Notes: generated by a model from the letters alone, not told the origin. DNA of 64,000 nt from Tsuneonella sp. CC-YZS046 (GCF_035581365.1 NZ_CP141590.1:1178001-1242000), one strand, 5' to 3'. Shown: positions 18,179-28,233, counted from the stretch's first letter. Translations and numbers: made by a program.

Positions 18179-20185
18179 CTAGGCGTCGATCAGATCCCGG
18201 TCGAGGTCGGAGGCGCGGTTCTGGATGAAGTTGAACCTGTGCTCGGGGTTGCGCCCCATCAGCTGATCGACCAGTTCCTTCACGGCGGCGCGCTGCTCAT
18301 ATTCCGGCGGCAGGGTGATCCGGATCAGGCTGCGGGTTTCGGGATTCATCGTGGTTTCGCGCAATTGCTGCGGGTTCATTTCGCCCAAGCCCTTGAACCG
18401 CGCCACTTCGACCCTCCTGCCCTTGAACACCGTCTCTTCCAGTTCGGCGCGATGGGCATCGTCCCTGGCATAGCGGCTCTCCTTGCCGGCGGTCAGGCGA
18501 TAGAGCGGAGGCTGGGCGAGGAAGAGATGGCCGCGCCGCACCACTTCCGACATTTCCTGGAAAAAGAAGGTCATCAGCAAGGTGGCGATATGGGCGCCGT
18601 CGACATCGGCATCGGTCATGATGATGATGCGGTCGTAGCGCAGGTTTTCGGGGTCGCAATCCTTCCGGATTCCGCAGCCCAGAGCGAGGCCCAGATCGGC
18701 GATTTCCTGATTGGCGCGGATCTTGTCCGCCGTGGCGCTGGCGACGTTGAGGATCTTGCCACGGATCGGCAGGATCGCCTGGGTCTTGCGGTCCCGCGCC
18801 TGCTTGGCGCTGCCCCCGGCCGAATCGCCTTCGACGATGAACAATTCGGTTTCGCCGTCCCCTTCGCCCGAACAGTCGGTGAGCTTGCCCGGCAGGCGCA
18901 GCTTCTTGGCGTTGGTCGCGGTCTTGCGCTTGATCTCGCGCTCCTGCTTGCGGCGCAGGCGCTCGTCCATCCGCTCCATCACCGCGCCCAGCAGGGCCTT
19001 GCCGCGCTCCATATTGTCGGAAAGAAAATGATCGAAGTGATCGCGGACGGCGTTCTCGACCAGGCGCGCGGCTTCCGGCGAGGTCAGCCGGTCCTTGGTC
19101 TGACTCTGGAACTGGGGGTCGCGGACGAACACCGAAAGCATCACCTCGCTTCCCGTGACGATGTCGTCCGCGGAAATGTCCTTCGCCTTCTTCTGGCCGA
19201 CCAGCTCCCCGAAGGCGCGAATGCCCTTGGTCAGGGCCGCGCGAAGCCCTTGCTCATGCGTGCCGCCGTCGGGGGTGGGGATGGTGTTGCAATACCAGCT
19301 GAACGAACCGTCCGACCACAGCGGCCAGGCCACCGCCCATTCGACCCGGCCCTGGGGCGATCCGGCCTCACTGGCGGGGAATTCCTGTGAACCGGCGAAG
19401 AAATCGGCGGTGATGCATTCGCGCTCACCGACCTGTTCCCTGAGGTGATCGGACAGCCCGCCGGGAAACTGGAAGACGGCCTCGGCGGGAACATCGTCGG
19501 AAGTGAGCGCCGCCGCGCATTTCCAGCGGATTTCCACCCCGGCGAAGAGATAGGCCTTGGACCGGACCAGCCTGAAAAGCCGGGTAGGCTTGAAACGCTG
19601 GCTGCCGAATATCTCCGGATCGGGGGTAAAACTGACGGTGGTCCCCCGCCGGTTGGGTGTCGCGCCCAGCTTCTGAAGCGGGCCGAGCACCTGCCCTTTG
19701 GCGAATTCCTGGGCGTAAAGCTCCCGGTTCCGGGCGACCTCGATCCGGGTATGCTCCGAAAGCGCATTGACCACGCTGACCCCGACGCCGTGCAGGCCGC
19801 CACTGGTGGCATAGGCCTTGCCGGAAAACTTGCCGCCGGAATGGAGCGTCGTGAGAATGACCTCAAGCGAGGATTTGCCCGGAAATTTCGGATGCTCGTC
19901 GACCGGGATGCCGCGCCCGTTGTCCGAGATCGTGAGCCGCCCGGCAGTGCCTTCACGGCCTTCCTCCAGCAGGACCTCGATCCGCGTGGCATGGCCCGCC
20001 ACGGCTTCGTCCATGGCGTTGTCGAGCACTTCGGCCGCGAGGTGATGAAGGGCGCGCTCATCCGTGCCGCCGATATACATGCCGGGGCGATGGCGAACCG
20101 GCTCCAGCCCTTCCAGAACCTCGATCGCGGAACTGTCGTAATCGCCGCCGCCCTGAGGCAGCTTGTCAAAAAGATCATCGGCCAT
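18179..20185 (-). CDS. parE: DNA topoisomerase IV subunit B
   Basis: ParE is the ATPase subunit of topoisomerase IV, which unlinks daughter chromosomes with ParC. The 668-residue protein shows GHKL ATPase motifs (EVLDNAMDEA, DNGRGIPVDEH, GGLHGVGVSVVNALS) and the TOPRIM motif EGDSAGGSAKQ...PIRGKILNV. Length fits ParE rather than the longer GyrB. parC is not in the window. Two ATGs exist near the start; the one at 20185 (MADDLFDKLPQ) gives the usual N-terminus. Confidence 0.93.
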   Translation of the reverse strand: MADDLFDKLPQGGGDYDSSAIEVLEGLEPVRHRPGMYIGGTDERALHHLAAEVLDNAMDEAVAGHATRIEVLLEEGREGTAGRLTISDNGRGIPVDEHPKFPGKSSLEVILTTLHSGGKFSGKAYATSGGLHGVGVSVVNALSEHTRIEVARNRELYAQEFAKGQVLGPLQKLGATPNRRGTTVSFTPDPEIFGSQRFKPTRLFRLVRSKAYLFAGVEIRWKCAAALTSDDVPAEAVFQFPGGLSDHLREQVGERECITADFFAGSQEFPASEAGSPQGRVEWAVAWPLWSDGSFSWYCNTIPTPDGGTHEQGLRAALTKGIRAFGELVGQKKAKDISADDIVTGSEVMLSVFVRDPQFQSQTKDRLTSPEAARLVENAVRDHFDHFLSDNMERGKALLGAVMERMDERLRRKQEREIKRKTATNAKKLRLPGKLTDCSGEGDGETELFIVEGDSAGGSAKQARDRKTQAILPIRGKILNVASATADKIRANQEIADLGLALGCGIRKDCDPENLRYDRIIIMTDADVDGAHIATLLMTFFFQEMSEVVRRGHLFLAQPPLYRLTAGKESRYARDDAHRAELEETVFKGRRVEVARFKGLGEMNPQQLRETTMNPETRSLIRITLPPEYEQRAAVKELVDQLMGRNPEHRFNFIQNRASDLDRDLIDA

Positions 20186-20241
20186 GCCCGCGCCATAACC
20201 CGCGGATTCACGGCGTTACAAGCGGCGGCTTGAGGTTATCG

Positions 20242-21390
20242 TCAATCCTGGAAGCGAGTTGGCGCCTGGGACACCACGGTAACGGTATTATTCCCGACTT
20301 CCCGCACCTCCATGGCCCGCTCGACGATTCCATTGGAGGAAAAGCGCAGCGGACCATCGAGGCCCAGAAAGCCCGCCCTGTCGGTCAGCCGGGCTGTGGG
20401 GAAGCTCTTGCCGGGGGTCCAGTCCCGCGCGACGCGCAGGGTGAGGAGAACGGCATCGTAGCCCAGCGTGGCGATGCGGTGCGGCTGCGAGCCGAAGCGA
20501 GACTTGTAGCTATCCACGAACTGCTTGAAGCGGGCATCCGAAACGGCCGAGAACCACGATCCGCGCAGCGCCGGCGTGGAGGCCACCGTCGCTTCCCCGC
20601 TCCACAGCTCGGTGCCGAGGAATTTGGGCTTCTGGGTCGCCTTGGCGAACTGCGCGGCAGCCAGGCCGGAGAGACGGGCGCCATCGGCGATCAGGATCGA
20701 ATCGATCCCGCCCTTTTCCTGAAGGCGATGCGCCGCCGCCGAAATCGACGTGTTGCCGCGATCATATTTCTCTATGCCCACCAGGGCGCCGCCCGCATCC
20801 TTCACGGCGTCGGTCAGGGCTGACTGGGCGCGATCGCCATATTCCCCATTCGGGATGATCGCCCCGAAACGGCTGAAACCCTTGCCCCTGGCGTAGGTCA
20901 CTACCCGCTTGATCGACTGGCCGGGAATATGGCCCATCACGAAAACGTCGCGCGATGCCGTGGTGATGTCGTTGGAAAAACTGATCAGCGGCACTTCGCG
21001 CTGCCGGGTGATCTTGACGATTTCCCCGGTGTCGTCGCCCATCAGCGGGCCGAGCACCAGCTTGTTTCCATCGGCCATCGCGCGCGATGCCGCCGCGCTC
21101 GCCCCGGCGGCGGTGTCATAGGTGGTGATCCGCAGGTTGCTCGCATTGGTATCCAGCAGGGCCATGGTGGTGGCGTTGGCGATAGATTGCCCCACTGCCG
21201 CATTCTTCCCGGAAAGCGGCACGAGCAGCGCAACGCGGTGCCTTCCTTCGTCGGCGGGCAGGCTGTCTTCGGGCGGGGGCGGCGCGGGCGTGCTCGGGCC
21301 AGTCGATTTCGGAACCACCTGACAAGCGGCGAGAAGCGCTGTCAGCCCGATTGCCATCAGCTTGCGCCGATTGATTGGTTTACCCATCAT
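20242..21390 (-). CDS. LpoA-like penicillin-binding protein activator lipoprotein
   Basis: The 382-residue protein has a type II signal peptide with lipobox LLAAC at about residue 23 and a proline-rich linker (PAPPPPED). A periplasmic-binding-protein fold of the LivJ/LpoA-C type follows (RHRVALLVPLSGKNAAVGQS). In E. coli the lpoA, rsmI and yraN genes are neighbours and LpoA activates PBP1a from the outer membrane. Here the gene is divergent from rsmI-yraN, which supports this assignment over an amino-acid transporter subunit. The 39-base gap to rsmI must hold both promoters. Confidence 0.82.
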   Translation of the reverse strand: MMGKPINRRKLMAIGLTALLAACQVVPKSTGPSTPAPPPPEDSLPADEGRHRVALLVPLSGKNAAVGQSIANATTMALLDTNASNLRITTYDTAAGASAAASRAMADGNKLVLGPLMGDDTGEIVKITRQREVPLISFSNDITTASRDVFVMGHIPGQSIKRVVTYARGKGFSRFGAIIPNGEYGDRAQSALTDAVKDAGGALVGIEKYDRGNTSISAAAHRLQEKGGIDSILIADGARLSGLAAAQFAKATQKPKFLGTELWSGEATVASTPALRGSWFSAVSDARFKQFVDSYKSRFGSQPHRIATLGYDAVLLTLRVARDWTPGKSFPTARLTDRAGFLGLDGPLRFSSNGIVERAMEVREVGNNTVTVVSQAPTRFQD

Positions 21391-21429
21391 GCTTGCCGCT
21401 CCCTGCCTGTCTGGTCCAAGAGGCTTTTC

Positions 21430-22266
21430 GTGAATGAGGACTCTTTAGACCCCGGGCTCTATATAGTGGCAACCCCGATTGGCAATCTCGGGGACATCAC
21501 CAAACGGGCCGTCGATATTTTGGCACGGTGCGACGCTGTAGCCTGCGAGGATACGCGCGTCACCGCAAAGCTTTTGAATCATCTCGGCATTCGCAAGCCG
21601 CTCTGGCGCTATGACGACCACAGCAGCGACCAGCAGCGCGAAAATCTCGTCTCCGCGATGCACGACAAGGCGGTGGCGCTGGTCAGCGACGCAGGCACGC
21701 CGCTGATTTCCGACCCGGGTTATCGCCTGGTCAAGACCGCGCAGGAACAGGGGATTCCCGTGACGAGCCTGCCGGGGCCGAGCGCGGCGATCGTCGCATT
21801 GACGCTTTCCGGCCTGCCGAGCGACCGCTTCCTGTTTGCCGGGTTCCTTCCGGTGAAGGACAAGGCGAGGGACGACGTTCTCGCAGAGTTGGCGCGGATT
21901 CCCGCCACGCTGGTGTTCTATGAAAGCGCGCAACGCCTGGGCAAGTCGCTGGAAGCGATTGCCGCGCGCCTTCCCGGCCGCGAAGTGGCTGTCGCCCGGG
22001 AGCTTACCAAGGCATTCGAGGAATGCAGGCGGGGAGAAGCCGCATCGCTCGCCGGCCATTATGCGAGCCATCCTCCCAGGGGCGAGATCGTGCTGATGGT
22101 CGGCCCGCCTGTCGAGAATGGCGAAACCGAGGTCGACGTGGACGCGTTGCTCCTGGCCGCGATGGAACAGGAGAAGCCCTCGCAAGCGGCCGCCCAGGTC
22201 GCCAAGGCAACCGGGATGGAGCGCAAGACGCTCTATGCGCGCGCGCTGGAACTGAGGAAATCGTGA
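21430..22266 (+). CDS. rsmI: 16S rRNA 2'-O-methyltransferase (C1402)
   Basis: RsmI methylates the ribose of C1402 in 16S rRNA using SAM. The 278-residue protein contains LYIVATPIGNLGDIT, CEDTRVTAKLLNHLGI and LVSDAGTPLISDPGYRLV, all RsmI signatures of the tetrapyrrole-methylase fold. The reading frame stays open far upstream, but GTG at 21430 follows AAGAGG (21418-21423) with a 6-base spacer and gives the family N-terminus. Its stop overlaps the yraN start by 4 bases. Confidence 0.93.
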   Translation: MNEDSLDPGLYIVATPIGNLGDITKRAVDILARCDAVACEDTRVTAKLLNHLGIRKPLWRYDDHSSDQQRENLVSAMHDKAVALVSDAGTPLISDPGYRLVKTAQEQGIPVTSLPGPSAAIVALTLSGLPSDRFLFAGFLPVKDKARDDVLAELARIPATLVFYESAQRLGKSLEAIAARLPGREVAVARELTKAFEECRRGEAASLAGHYASHPPRGEIVLMVGPPVENGETEVDVDALLLAAMEQEKPSQAAAQVAKATGMERKTLYARALELRKS

Positions 22267-22613
22267 GCCGGAAAGCCGCCGAGCAACGCGGCAGGCGGGC
22301 CGAGGCCTGGGCCGCGTTCTATCTGCGGCTGCTGGGCTGGAGAATCCTCGCCCGCCGCCTGAAAACCCCGCGCGGCGAGATCGACCTGATCGCCCGGCGC
22401 GGCCGGACCATCGCCTTTGTCGAAGTGAAATGGCGCAAGGAGCAGCGCGATCTCGACCTCGCGATAGACGGCTATCGCCTGCGCAGGGTCGCGGAAGCGG
22501 CCGAGGCGGTGGCGCATCGCTTCAGCAAGCAGGCCGACCGGGCGCGTATCGACGTTCTTCTCCTTGCGCCCTGGCGCTTGCCGCGCCACATCACCCACGC
22601 TTGGCAGCCTTAG
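22263..22613 (+). CDS. yraN: UPF0102 / YraN family nuclease-like protein
   Basis: The 116-residue protein has the YraN motif RGEIDLIARR...FVEVKWRK, a PD-(D/E)XK-type arrangement shared with Holliday-junction resolvases. Biochemical function is not established. GTG 22263 overlaps the rsmI stop (GTGA), so it is translationally coupled. The same gene pair occurs in E. coli. Confidence 0.9.
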   Translation: MSRKAAEQRGRRAEAWAAFYLRLLGWRILARRLKTPRGEIDLIARRGRTIAFVEVKWRKEQRDLDLAIDGYRLRRVAEAAEAVAHRFSKQADRARIDVLLLAPWRLPRHITHAWQP

Positions 22614-22630
22614 GCCATAGGGGAATATCA

Positions 22631-23587
22631 ATGAGCTTGCGCGTCGCGGTCCAGATGGACCCGCTGGAAAATATCGGAATCGCGGGAGATTCGACCTTCG
22701 CCCTGATGCTGTCGGCACAGGCGCGCGGGCACGAGCTGTTCCATTACGATGTAGGAAGCCTGACGCTGGACGAGAACGACCGCCTGTTCGCGCGCGCGCA
22801 TCCCGTGCGGGTCCAGCGCGTCGAGGGCGATCATTTCAGCAAGGGCGAGGGCAGGCGGATCGATCTCGGGCGCGACGTGGACGTGGTGCTGATGCGGCAG
22901 GACCCGCCCTTCGACACCGGCTACATCACCGCCACCCATCTGCTGGAACGGATCGAGCGCGAGACGCTGGTGGTCAACAACCCGGTCAGCGTGCGCAACG
23001 CCCCGGAAAAGGTCTTCGTCCTCGATTACCGGCAGTTCATGCCGCCCACGCTGGTCACGCGCAGCACGGACGAAGCGCGCGAGTTCATGGCCCGGCACGG
23101 CTCGGTGGTCGTGAAGCCGATCCACGGCAATGGCGGCAAGGCCATCTTCCGCGTGCCGGAGAATGGAGAGAACCTCGCGGCCCTGTTCGAAGTGTTCAAC
23201 CAGACCTGGCCGGAACCGCACATGATCCAGCCTTTCCTCCCGGAAGTGGCGGAAGGGGACAAGCGCATCGTCCTGGTCGACGGCGAGTTGGCGGGGGCGA
23301 TCAATCGCAAGCCGGGGGCGGGGGAGTTCCGCTCGAACCTTGCCGTGGGCGGTTCCGCCGAGGCAACGGCGCTGACCCCGCGCGAAGAGGAAATCTGCGC
23401 CGCGCTCGGCCCCGAGCTGAAGCGGCTCGGCCTGATCTTCGTCGGGATCGACGTGATCGGCGGCAAGTGGCTGACCGAGATCAACGTCACCTCTCCGACC
23501 GGGATCGTCGCGATCGACCGTTTCAACGGCACCGATACGGCAGGCCGTATCTGGGACGCGATCGAACGGAGACTTTCCTCGCGCTGA
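22631..23587 (+). CDS. gshB: Glutathione synthetase
   Basis: GshB joins gamma-glutamylcysteine and glycine using ATP, the second step of glutathione synthesis. The 318-residue ATP-grasp protein shows MRQDPPFDTGYI, VVVKPIHGNGGKAIFR and the metal-binding ITEINVTSPTG. It begins 17 bases after yraN and is followed 14 bases later by dedA, within a rsmI-yraN-gshB operon common in alphaproteobacteria. Confidence 0.95.
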   Translation: MSLRVAVQMDPLENIGIAGDSTFALMLSAQARGHELFHYDVGSLTLDENDRLFARAHPVRVQRVEGDHFSKGEGRRIDLGRDVDVVLMRQDPPFDTGYITATHLLERIERETLVVNNPVSVRNAPEKVFVLDYRQFMPPTLVTRSTDEAREFMARHGSVVVKPIHGNGGKAIFRVPENGENLAALFEVFNQTWPEPHMIQPFLPEVAEGDKRIVLVDGELAGAINRKPGAGEFRSNLAVGGSAEATALTPREEEICAALGPELKRLGLIFVGIDVIGGKWLTEINVTSPTGIVAIDRFNGTDTAGRIWDAIERRLSSR

Positions 23588-23601
23588 GGCATTATCGTTC
23601 G

Positions 23602-24213
23602 ATGCAGGATTTCATCATCGAAGCGATAGAGCGGGGCGGCTATGTCGGTATCGCCCTGCTGATGGCGCTGGAGAACATCTTCCCGCCGATTCCGTCCGAA
23701 GTCATCATGGGCATCGGCGGGATCAGCGTGGCGCGTGGAAACATGCAGTTCTGGCCCCTGCTGCTGGCCGGGACGATCGGCTCCACCTTCGGCAATTACG
23801 CCTGGTATCTGGCGGGCGACCGCTGGGGCGCGCGCCGGCTTGCGCCATTCGTCCGCCGGTGGGGCCGCTGGCTCACGGTGGAATGGCACGATGTCCGGAA
23901 GGCGCGCCGTTTCTTCAAGCGGCATGGCCCGTGGGTGGTATTCTTCCTCCGCTTCTCCCCGTTCCTGCGGACCATGATCTCCCTGCCCGCCGGGCTGGCG
24001 AGAATGGGGCATTGGCGCTTCCTGATCTTCACCTTCGCAGGCTCCGCGATCTGGAACGTGATGCTGATCCAGGGTGGGCGCCTGCTTGCCTATTATCTCG
24101 ACGAAACCCAGCAATGGATGGGCTGGCTGGTCCTGGCTTTGACGGTGATCGCGATCATCGCCTACATTCATCGGGTGAGGACCTGGAAGCCCCGCGCGCG
24201 GCGCCAATCCTAA
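23602..24213 (+). CDS. DedA/SNARE-associated family membrane protein
   Basis: The 203-residue protein has the DedA signature FFLRFSPFLRTMISLPAGLARM and about five hydrophobic segments, including two re-entrant-like ones near residues 45-70. DedA proteins act in undecaprenyl-phosphate or phospholipid flipping and envelope stress. The reading frame stays open upstream of 23602, but MQDFIIEAIERGG is the natural start. Its 3' end overlaps the convergent xerC stop by 4 bases. Confidence 0.88.
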   Translation: MQDFIIEAIERGGYVGIALLMALENIFPPIPSEVIMGIGGISVARGNMQFWPLLLAGTIGSTFGNYAWYLAGDRWGARRLAPFVRRWGRWLTVEWHDVRKARRFFKRHGPWVVFFLRFSPFLRTMISLPAGLARMGHWRFLIFTFAGSAIWNVMLIQGGRLLAYYLDETQQWMGWLVLALTVIAIIAYIHRVRTWKPRARRQS

Positions 24214-25106
24214 TCGCGCTCCCTGGGATGCGCGCTGCGATAGGTTTCCAGCATCCGCGCGGCATCGACCTTGGTGTAGATCTGCGTGGAATCCAGGCTG
24301 GCATGGCCCAGCAATTCCTGCAGGCTGCGCAGGTCCGCTCCCGCGCCGAGCAGATGCGTGGCGAAGCTGTGGCGCAGCGCATGAGGAGTGGCGGTGGCGG
24401 GCAGACCCAGCACAAGCCGCGCCCGGGCGACGGCCTTCTGGACCATCCCCTGCGAGAGCGGGCCGCCCTTCGCGCCACGGAACAGCGGCAGGTCCGCCTG
24501 CGCGGGCCAGGGGCATTGCGCGGCATAGGCCGCCACTGCTTCACGCACGATGGGAAGGATGGGGACGATGCGCTGCTTTCCGCCCTTGCCGGTGACCGCC
24601 AGCGTCTCGCCCAGCGGAATGTCCTTTCCGGTCAGCGACAGCGCTTCGGCGATGCGTAGCCCCGCGCCATAGAGCAGCAGCAGAACGGCCCGGTCGCGCG
24701 CGCCGATCCAAGGTTCCTCCGCAAACTCGGCCACCACATCCGCCAGATTGATCGCATCGTCGGGGGTGATCGGGCGGGGCAGCCCTTTCTTCAGCCGGGG
24801 GCCGCGCAGACGAACCGGCTCCGCCTCCGCCATTCCCGCCTTTTCGCGAGCGAAGGCTAGGAAACCCTTGAGGGCGGAAAGCTCGCGAGCGGCGGACGCA
24901 TTGCCGATGCCCTCCATCCGCCGCGCGGCCAGCTGGCGACGTAGCGCCTGCGCATCGAGCCGCGCCACAGCCCCCCAGTCGCTTTCCGGCAGATTGTCGA
25001 GAAGCCGGGCCGCGCAGGCAACATAGGCGCGCACGGTGTGCGGCGAGCGCCTGCGGTTGCGCGCGAGATGCGCGCCCCATTCCTCCAGAAGATCGGCGTT
25101 GCTCAC
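24210..25106 (-). CDS. xerC: Tyrosine recombinase XerC
   Basis: XerC with XerD resolves chromosome dimers at dif. The 298-residue protein has a SAM-like N-terminal core-binding domain (EEWGAHLARNRRRSPHTVRAY) and the catalytic set Arg in YGAGLRIAEALSL, Lys in TGKGGKQR, HALRHSFATHLL, and the nucleophile Tyr in STQIYTKV. This chromosomal context with hemW marks it as the housekeeping recombinase, not a phage integrase. GTG 25106 overlaps the hemW stop by 4 bases (GTGA); an open extension upstream lies inside hemW. Confidence 0.9.
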   Translation of the reverse strand: MSNADLLEEWGAHLARNRRRSPHTVRAYVACAARLLDNLPESDWGAVARLDAQALRRQLAARRMEGIGNASAARELSALKGFLAFAREKAGMAEAEPVRLRGPRLKKGLPRPITPDDAINLADVVAEFAEEPWIGARDRAVLLLLYGAGLRIAEALSLTGKDIPLGETLAVTGKGGKQRIVPILPIVREAVAAYAAQCPWPAQADLPLFRGAKGGPLSQGMVQKAVARARLVLGLPATATPHALRHSFATHLLGAGADLRSLQELLGHASLDSTQIYTKVDAARMLETYRSAHPRERD

Positions 25107-26254
25107 GCCCGCACCAGATCGCCGGGCACGAGTTCGCCCAGCAGGGCGTCCAGCACGGGCATTCCGGCCTCGCTCACGCCGATGCGCGATCCGTCCTGCC
25201 ACAGCAGCCGGTTGGCCGCATGGAACCGCAGCTTGGCGGGATCGAGCAGATCGTCCGCCGCCAGACCGAAGCGCCGGGACAAGCCGTCCAGGTCAATACC
25301 TTCTGCAAGCCGCAGGCCCATCAGCAAGGCTTCGGAAGCCTGCTCGGCAATTCCCAGCTCGCGCTGTTCCGAAATTCCATGTCCGTGCCACGCCACCGCT
25401 TCCAGCCAGTTTTCCGGCTTGCGATGGCGAACCGTCGCTGCACCCTTGCGCCGCCCATGCGCCCCCGGCCCGATCCCGCAATAATCCTGATAGCGCCAAT
25501 AGGTCAGGTTATGGCGGCTTTCGGAGGTGGGCCGGGCGTGGTTGCTGATTTCATAGGCAGGCAAACCCGCCGCAGCCGTAAGTTCCCGGGTCAGGGTGAA
25601 CAGATCCGCCGCCGCATCGTCATCCAGGGGAGCCAGCTTGCCTTCGCGAAACAGGGTGGCGAACCGCGTGCCCGGTTCAATGGTAAGCTGATAGAGCGAG
25701 AGATGCTCGGTTCCGAACGATAAGGCGCGCGACAATTCGCGCTCCCATTGCCCGGGCGATTGATCGGGCCGAGCATAGATCAGATCGAAACTGGCGCGCG
25801 CGAAGTGGCGCTGGGCGATGTCCAGCGCGGCTAGCCCTTCGGCCACATCGTGCAGCCTGCCAAGGAAGCGCAGGGTTTCATTGTCCAAGGCCTGCAACCC
25901 CAGGGAAACGCGATTGATCCCGGCCTGGGCCAGCGAAGCGAAATTGGCTGCTTCCACCGAGGAGGGATTTGCTTCCAGCGTGATCTCGATCTCCGGCGCG
26001 AAACCCCAGAGCCGCTCGGCTTCATCCAGCAATGCGCCAACCAGCGCGGGCGGCATCAGGGAAGGGGTGCCGCCGCCGAAAAAGATGGATTGCAGTTGCT
26101 CGCCGCCGGCACGTTCGGCCTCGAACCGCATGTCGGCCAGCAGGCTCGTTTCCCAGCGCGCCATGTCCACCCCGCTGCGGACATGGCTGTTGAAGTCGCA
26201 ATAAGGGCATTTCGCGAGGCAGAAGGGCCAATGGATATAGAGCGCGCGGGCCAT
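25103..26254 (-). CDS. hemW: Radical SAM heme chaperone HemW
   Basis: The 383-residue radical SAM protein has Cys12, Cys16 and Cys19 in HWPFCLAKCPYCDFN (CxxxCxxC). HemW resembles coproporphyrinogen III oxidase HemN but serves as a heme-transfer protein. The HemW subgroup is indicated by length (about 380 residues versus about 450 for HemN) and by linkage to rdgB-rph, which is widely conserved. Here a CAP-protein gene lies between them on the other strand. Confidence 0.9.
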   Translation of the reverse strand: MARALYIHWPFCLAKCPYCDFNSHVRSGVDMARWETSLLADMRFEAERAGGEQLQSIFFGGGTPSLMPPALVGALLDEAERLWGFAPEIEITLEANPSSVEAANFASLAQAGINRVSLGLQALDNETLRFLGRLHDVAEGLAALDIAQRHFARASFDLIYARPDQSPGQWERELSRALSFGTEHLSLYQLTIEPGTRFATLFREGKLAPLDDDAAADLFTLTRELTAAAGLPAYEISNHARPTSESRHNLTYWRYQDYCGIGPGAHGRRKGAATVRHRKPENWLEAVAWHGHGISEQRELGIAEQASEALLMGLRLAEGIDLDGLSRRFGLAADDLLDPAKLRFHAANRLLWQDGSRIGVSEAGMPVLDALLGELVPGDLVRA

Positions 26255-26300
26255 ACCGGCTTTCAGCGCCGGTTAACGCTTCCCTGTCAAGGTCGATGGC

Positions 26301-26837
26301 ATGGGAAAGGGACGGATCGCGGCCCTGCTGGGCAGTGGCATGGTGGCGGTTGCCGCCGGTTTCGCGGCGCCCTCGGCGGCTGCCCCCGAAGACCCCGCGC
26401 GCAATTTCGCCTGGGAATTGCTCGCCGCGCATAATCTGGAACGGGATCGCATGAAGCTCCCCCGCCTCAAGTGGAGCCAGGAACTCGCGCGGGACGCCCA
26501 GCAATGGGCGGGGCATCTCGCCGGGCTCGGGCGGATGCAGCATACCACGCAGGCGCAGCGCAAGAGCACCGGGGAAAATCTCTGGATGGGCCAGGCCGGA
26601 TATTTCACGCCGCGCAGCATGGTGGAGACATTCCTCGAGGAGAGGAAGCATTTCCGCGCCGGGGAATTTCCCGACGTGTCACGCACCGGGCGCTGGCAGG
26701 ACGTGGGCCACTATACCCAGATCATCTGGGCCGATACGCGCGAGGTCGGCTGCGCGGTCGCGCGCGGGAAGGTCAACGATTTCCTGGTGTGCCGCTATCG
26801 CCCGGGCGGCAATTGGCTGGGCCGGAAGGTCGGCTGA
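26301..26837 (+). CDS. Secreted CAP (SCP/PR-1) domain protein
   Basis: The 178-residue protein has a signal peptide of about 27 residues ending near AAPSAAAPED, then one CAP domain. CAP hallmarks are AAHNLERDRMKLP, TGENLWMG, VGHYTQIIW and the cysteines of VGCAVA and FLVCRY, which could form a disulfide. CAP proteins are exported; bacterial ones have unknown functions. It converges on rdgB with 12 bases between the stops. Confidence 0.88.
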   Translation: MGKGRIAALLGSGMVAVAAGFAAPSAAAPEDPARNFAWELLAAHNLERDRMKLPRLKWSQELARDAQQWAGHLAGLGRMQHTTQAQRKSTGENLWMGQAGYFTPRSMVETFLEERKHFRAGEFPDVSRTGRWQDVGHYTQIIWADTREVGCAVARGKVNDFLVCRYRPGGNWLGRKVG

Positions 26838-26849
26838 TCCGCCCCTCCT

Positions 26850-27476
26850 TCAGCCGAACTGATCCGCCACCAGCCTTGCGAAGGCATTGGCGCGATGGCT
26901 GATCCGGTGTTTTTCGTCCGGGTCGATCTCGCCAAAAGTTTCATTGCGTCCGTTCGGCACGAACACCGGGTCGTAGCCGAAGCCCTTGTCCCCACGCGGC
27001 GGCCAGGTGAACGCCCCGTCCACCCGCCCTTCGTAGGTGAGGCTTTCTCCATCCGGCCAGGCAAGGGCGAGAACGCAGGAAAACCAGCAGGATCGGTCGG
27101 CCTCCGGCCCGATCGCCTGCAAGCGCCCTTCGACCTTGCCCATGGCCATATACCAGTCCCGTCCGGAGGGGCCTTCGAACCATTGCCGTTCGGCCCAATC
27201 CGCCGTGTAGACGCCGGGCATCCCATCCAGTGCGGCAACGGACAACCCGCTGTCGTCCGCCAATGCGGGAAGGCCCGAATCCCGCGCGGCCGCATGGGCC
27301 TTTATCAAGGCATTCTCGATAAAGGTCTTTCCCGTCTCGGGCGGTTCCGGCAGGCCGAGCGCGCCCGCGGAAATGCAATCCAGCCCATAGGGCGCAAGCA
27401 ATGCGGAAATCTCTTTCAGCTTGCCTGCGTTATGGGTGGCGATCACCAGCTTGCCGGAACCGATCCGCCGGGTCAT
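26850..27476 (-). CDS. rdgB: XTP/dITP pyrophosphatase
   Basis: RdgB hydrolyses non-canonical purine nucleotides (dITP, XTP) to monophosphates and keeps them out of DNA. The 208-residue protein begins [15 protein letters not shown] and has [22 protein letters not shown] and FGYDPVFVP, the HAM1 family signatures. Its ATG overlaps the rph stop by 4 bases, giving the classical rph-rdgB pair. Confidence 0.94.
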   Translation of the reverse strand: MTRRIGSGKLVIATHNAGKLKEISALLAPYGLDCISAGALGLPEPPETGKTFIENALIKAHAAARDSGLPALADDSGLSVAALDGMPGVYTADWAERQWFEGPSGRDWYMAMGKVEGRLQAIGPEADRSCWFSCVLALAWPDGESLTYEGRVDGAFTWPPRGDKGFGYDPVFVPNGRNETFGEIDPDEKHRISHRANAFARLVADQFG

Positions 27477-28186
27477 TTCACTGCCGCATCCTGTGCCGCG
27501 AAGATCCTGTCGCAGCCGATCCGGGCGAGGCGAAGCAGCCGAAGCAGGCCTTCCTCATCATAGGTCGCCCCTTCGGCCGTCGCCTGCACTTCGGCGATCT
27601 GGCCGCCTTCGATCAGCACGAAATTGGCGTCCGCATCGGCCGAGGAATCCTCCGCATAATCGAGATCGAGAACGGGGGTGCCGCCACAGATACCGCAGCT
27701 GACCGCCGCGACCTTCGCGATTATCGGATCGGAGGCGATCGCGCCTTCCGCCATCAGCTTGTCGACCGCGAGGCGCAAGGCGACCCATGCGCCGGAGATC
27801 GCCGCCGTGCGCGTGCCGCCATCAGCCTGGATCACGTCGCAATCGAGCGTGATCTGCCGTTCTCCCAGCTTCCTGAGGTCGGTCACGGCGCGCAGCGAGC
27901 GGCCGATCAGGCGCTGGATTTCCTGCGTGCGTCCGCTTTGTCTGCCCTTGGCCGCCTCGCGGCTGCCGCGCGTATGGGTGGCGCGGGGCAGCATGGAGTA
28001 TTCGCCCGTCACCCAGCCTTCGCCCTTGCCGCGCAGCCAGCCAGGCAGCCGTTCCTCGACGCTGGCGGTGCACAGCACCTTGGTGTCGCCGAAGGAAATC
28101 AGGCATGACCCTTCCGCGTGCCTGGTGAATCCGGTTTCGATAAGTATGGGCCGCATCTCGTCGGGCGCCCGGCCGGAAGGTCGCAT
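27473..28186 (-). CDS. rph: Ribonuclease PH
   Basis: RNase PH trims tRNA 3' ends by phosphorolysis. The 237-residue protein shows the family signatures [47 protein letters not shown] and [17 protein letters not shown]. It is divergent from hrcA with 82 bases between starts and is followed by rdgB. Confidence 0.95.
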   Translation of the reverse strand: MRPSGRAPDEMRPILIETGFTRHAEGSCLISFGDTKVLCTASVEERLPGWLRGKGEGWVTGEYSMLPRATHTRGSREAAKGRQSGRTQEIQRLIGRSLRAVTDLRKLGERQITLDCDVIQADGGTRTAAISGAWVALRLAVDKLMAEGAIASDPIIAKVAAVSCGICGGTPVLDLDYAEDSSADADANFVLIEGGQIAEVQATAEGATYDEEGLLRLLRLARIGCDRIFAAQDAAVK

Positions 28187-28233
28187 GGAATATCCTTTTC
28201 AACAGCGTTGCGACGCGCGTTTGGCGCTTATCC

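Noticed and set aside
24210-25106. Phage-type integrase.
   Set aside because: Length, motifs and overlap with hemW identify the housekeeping XerC.
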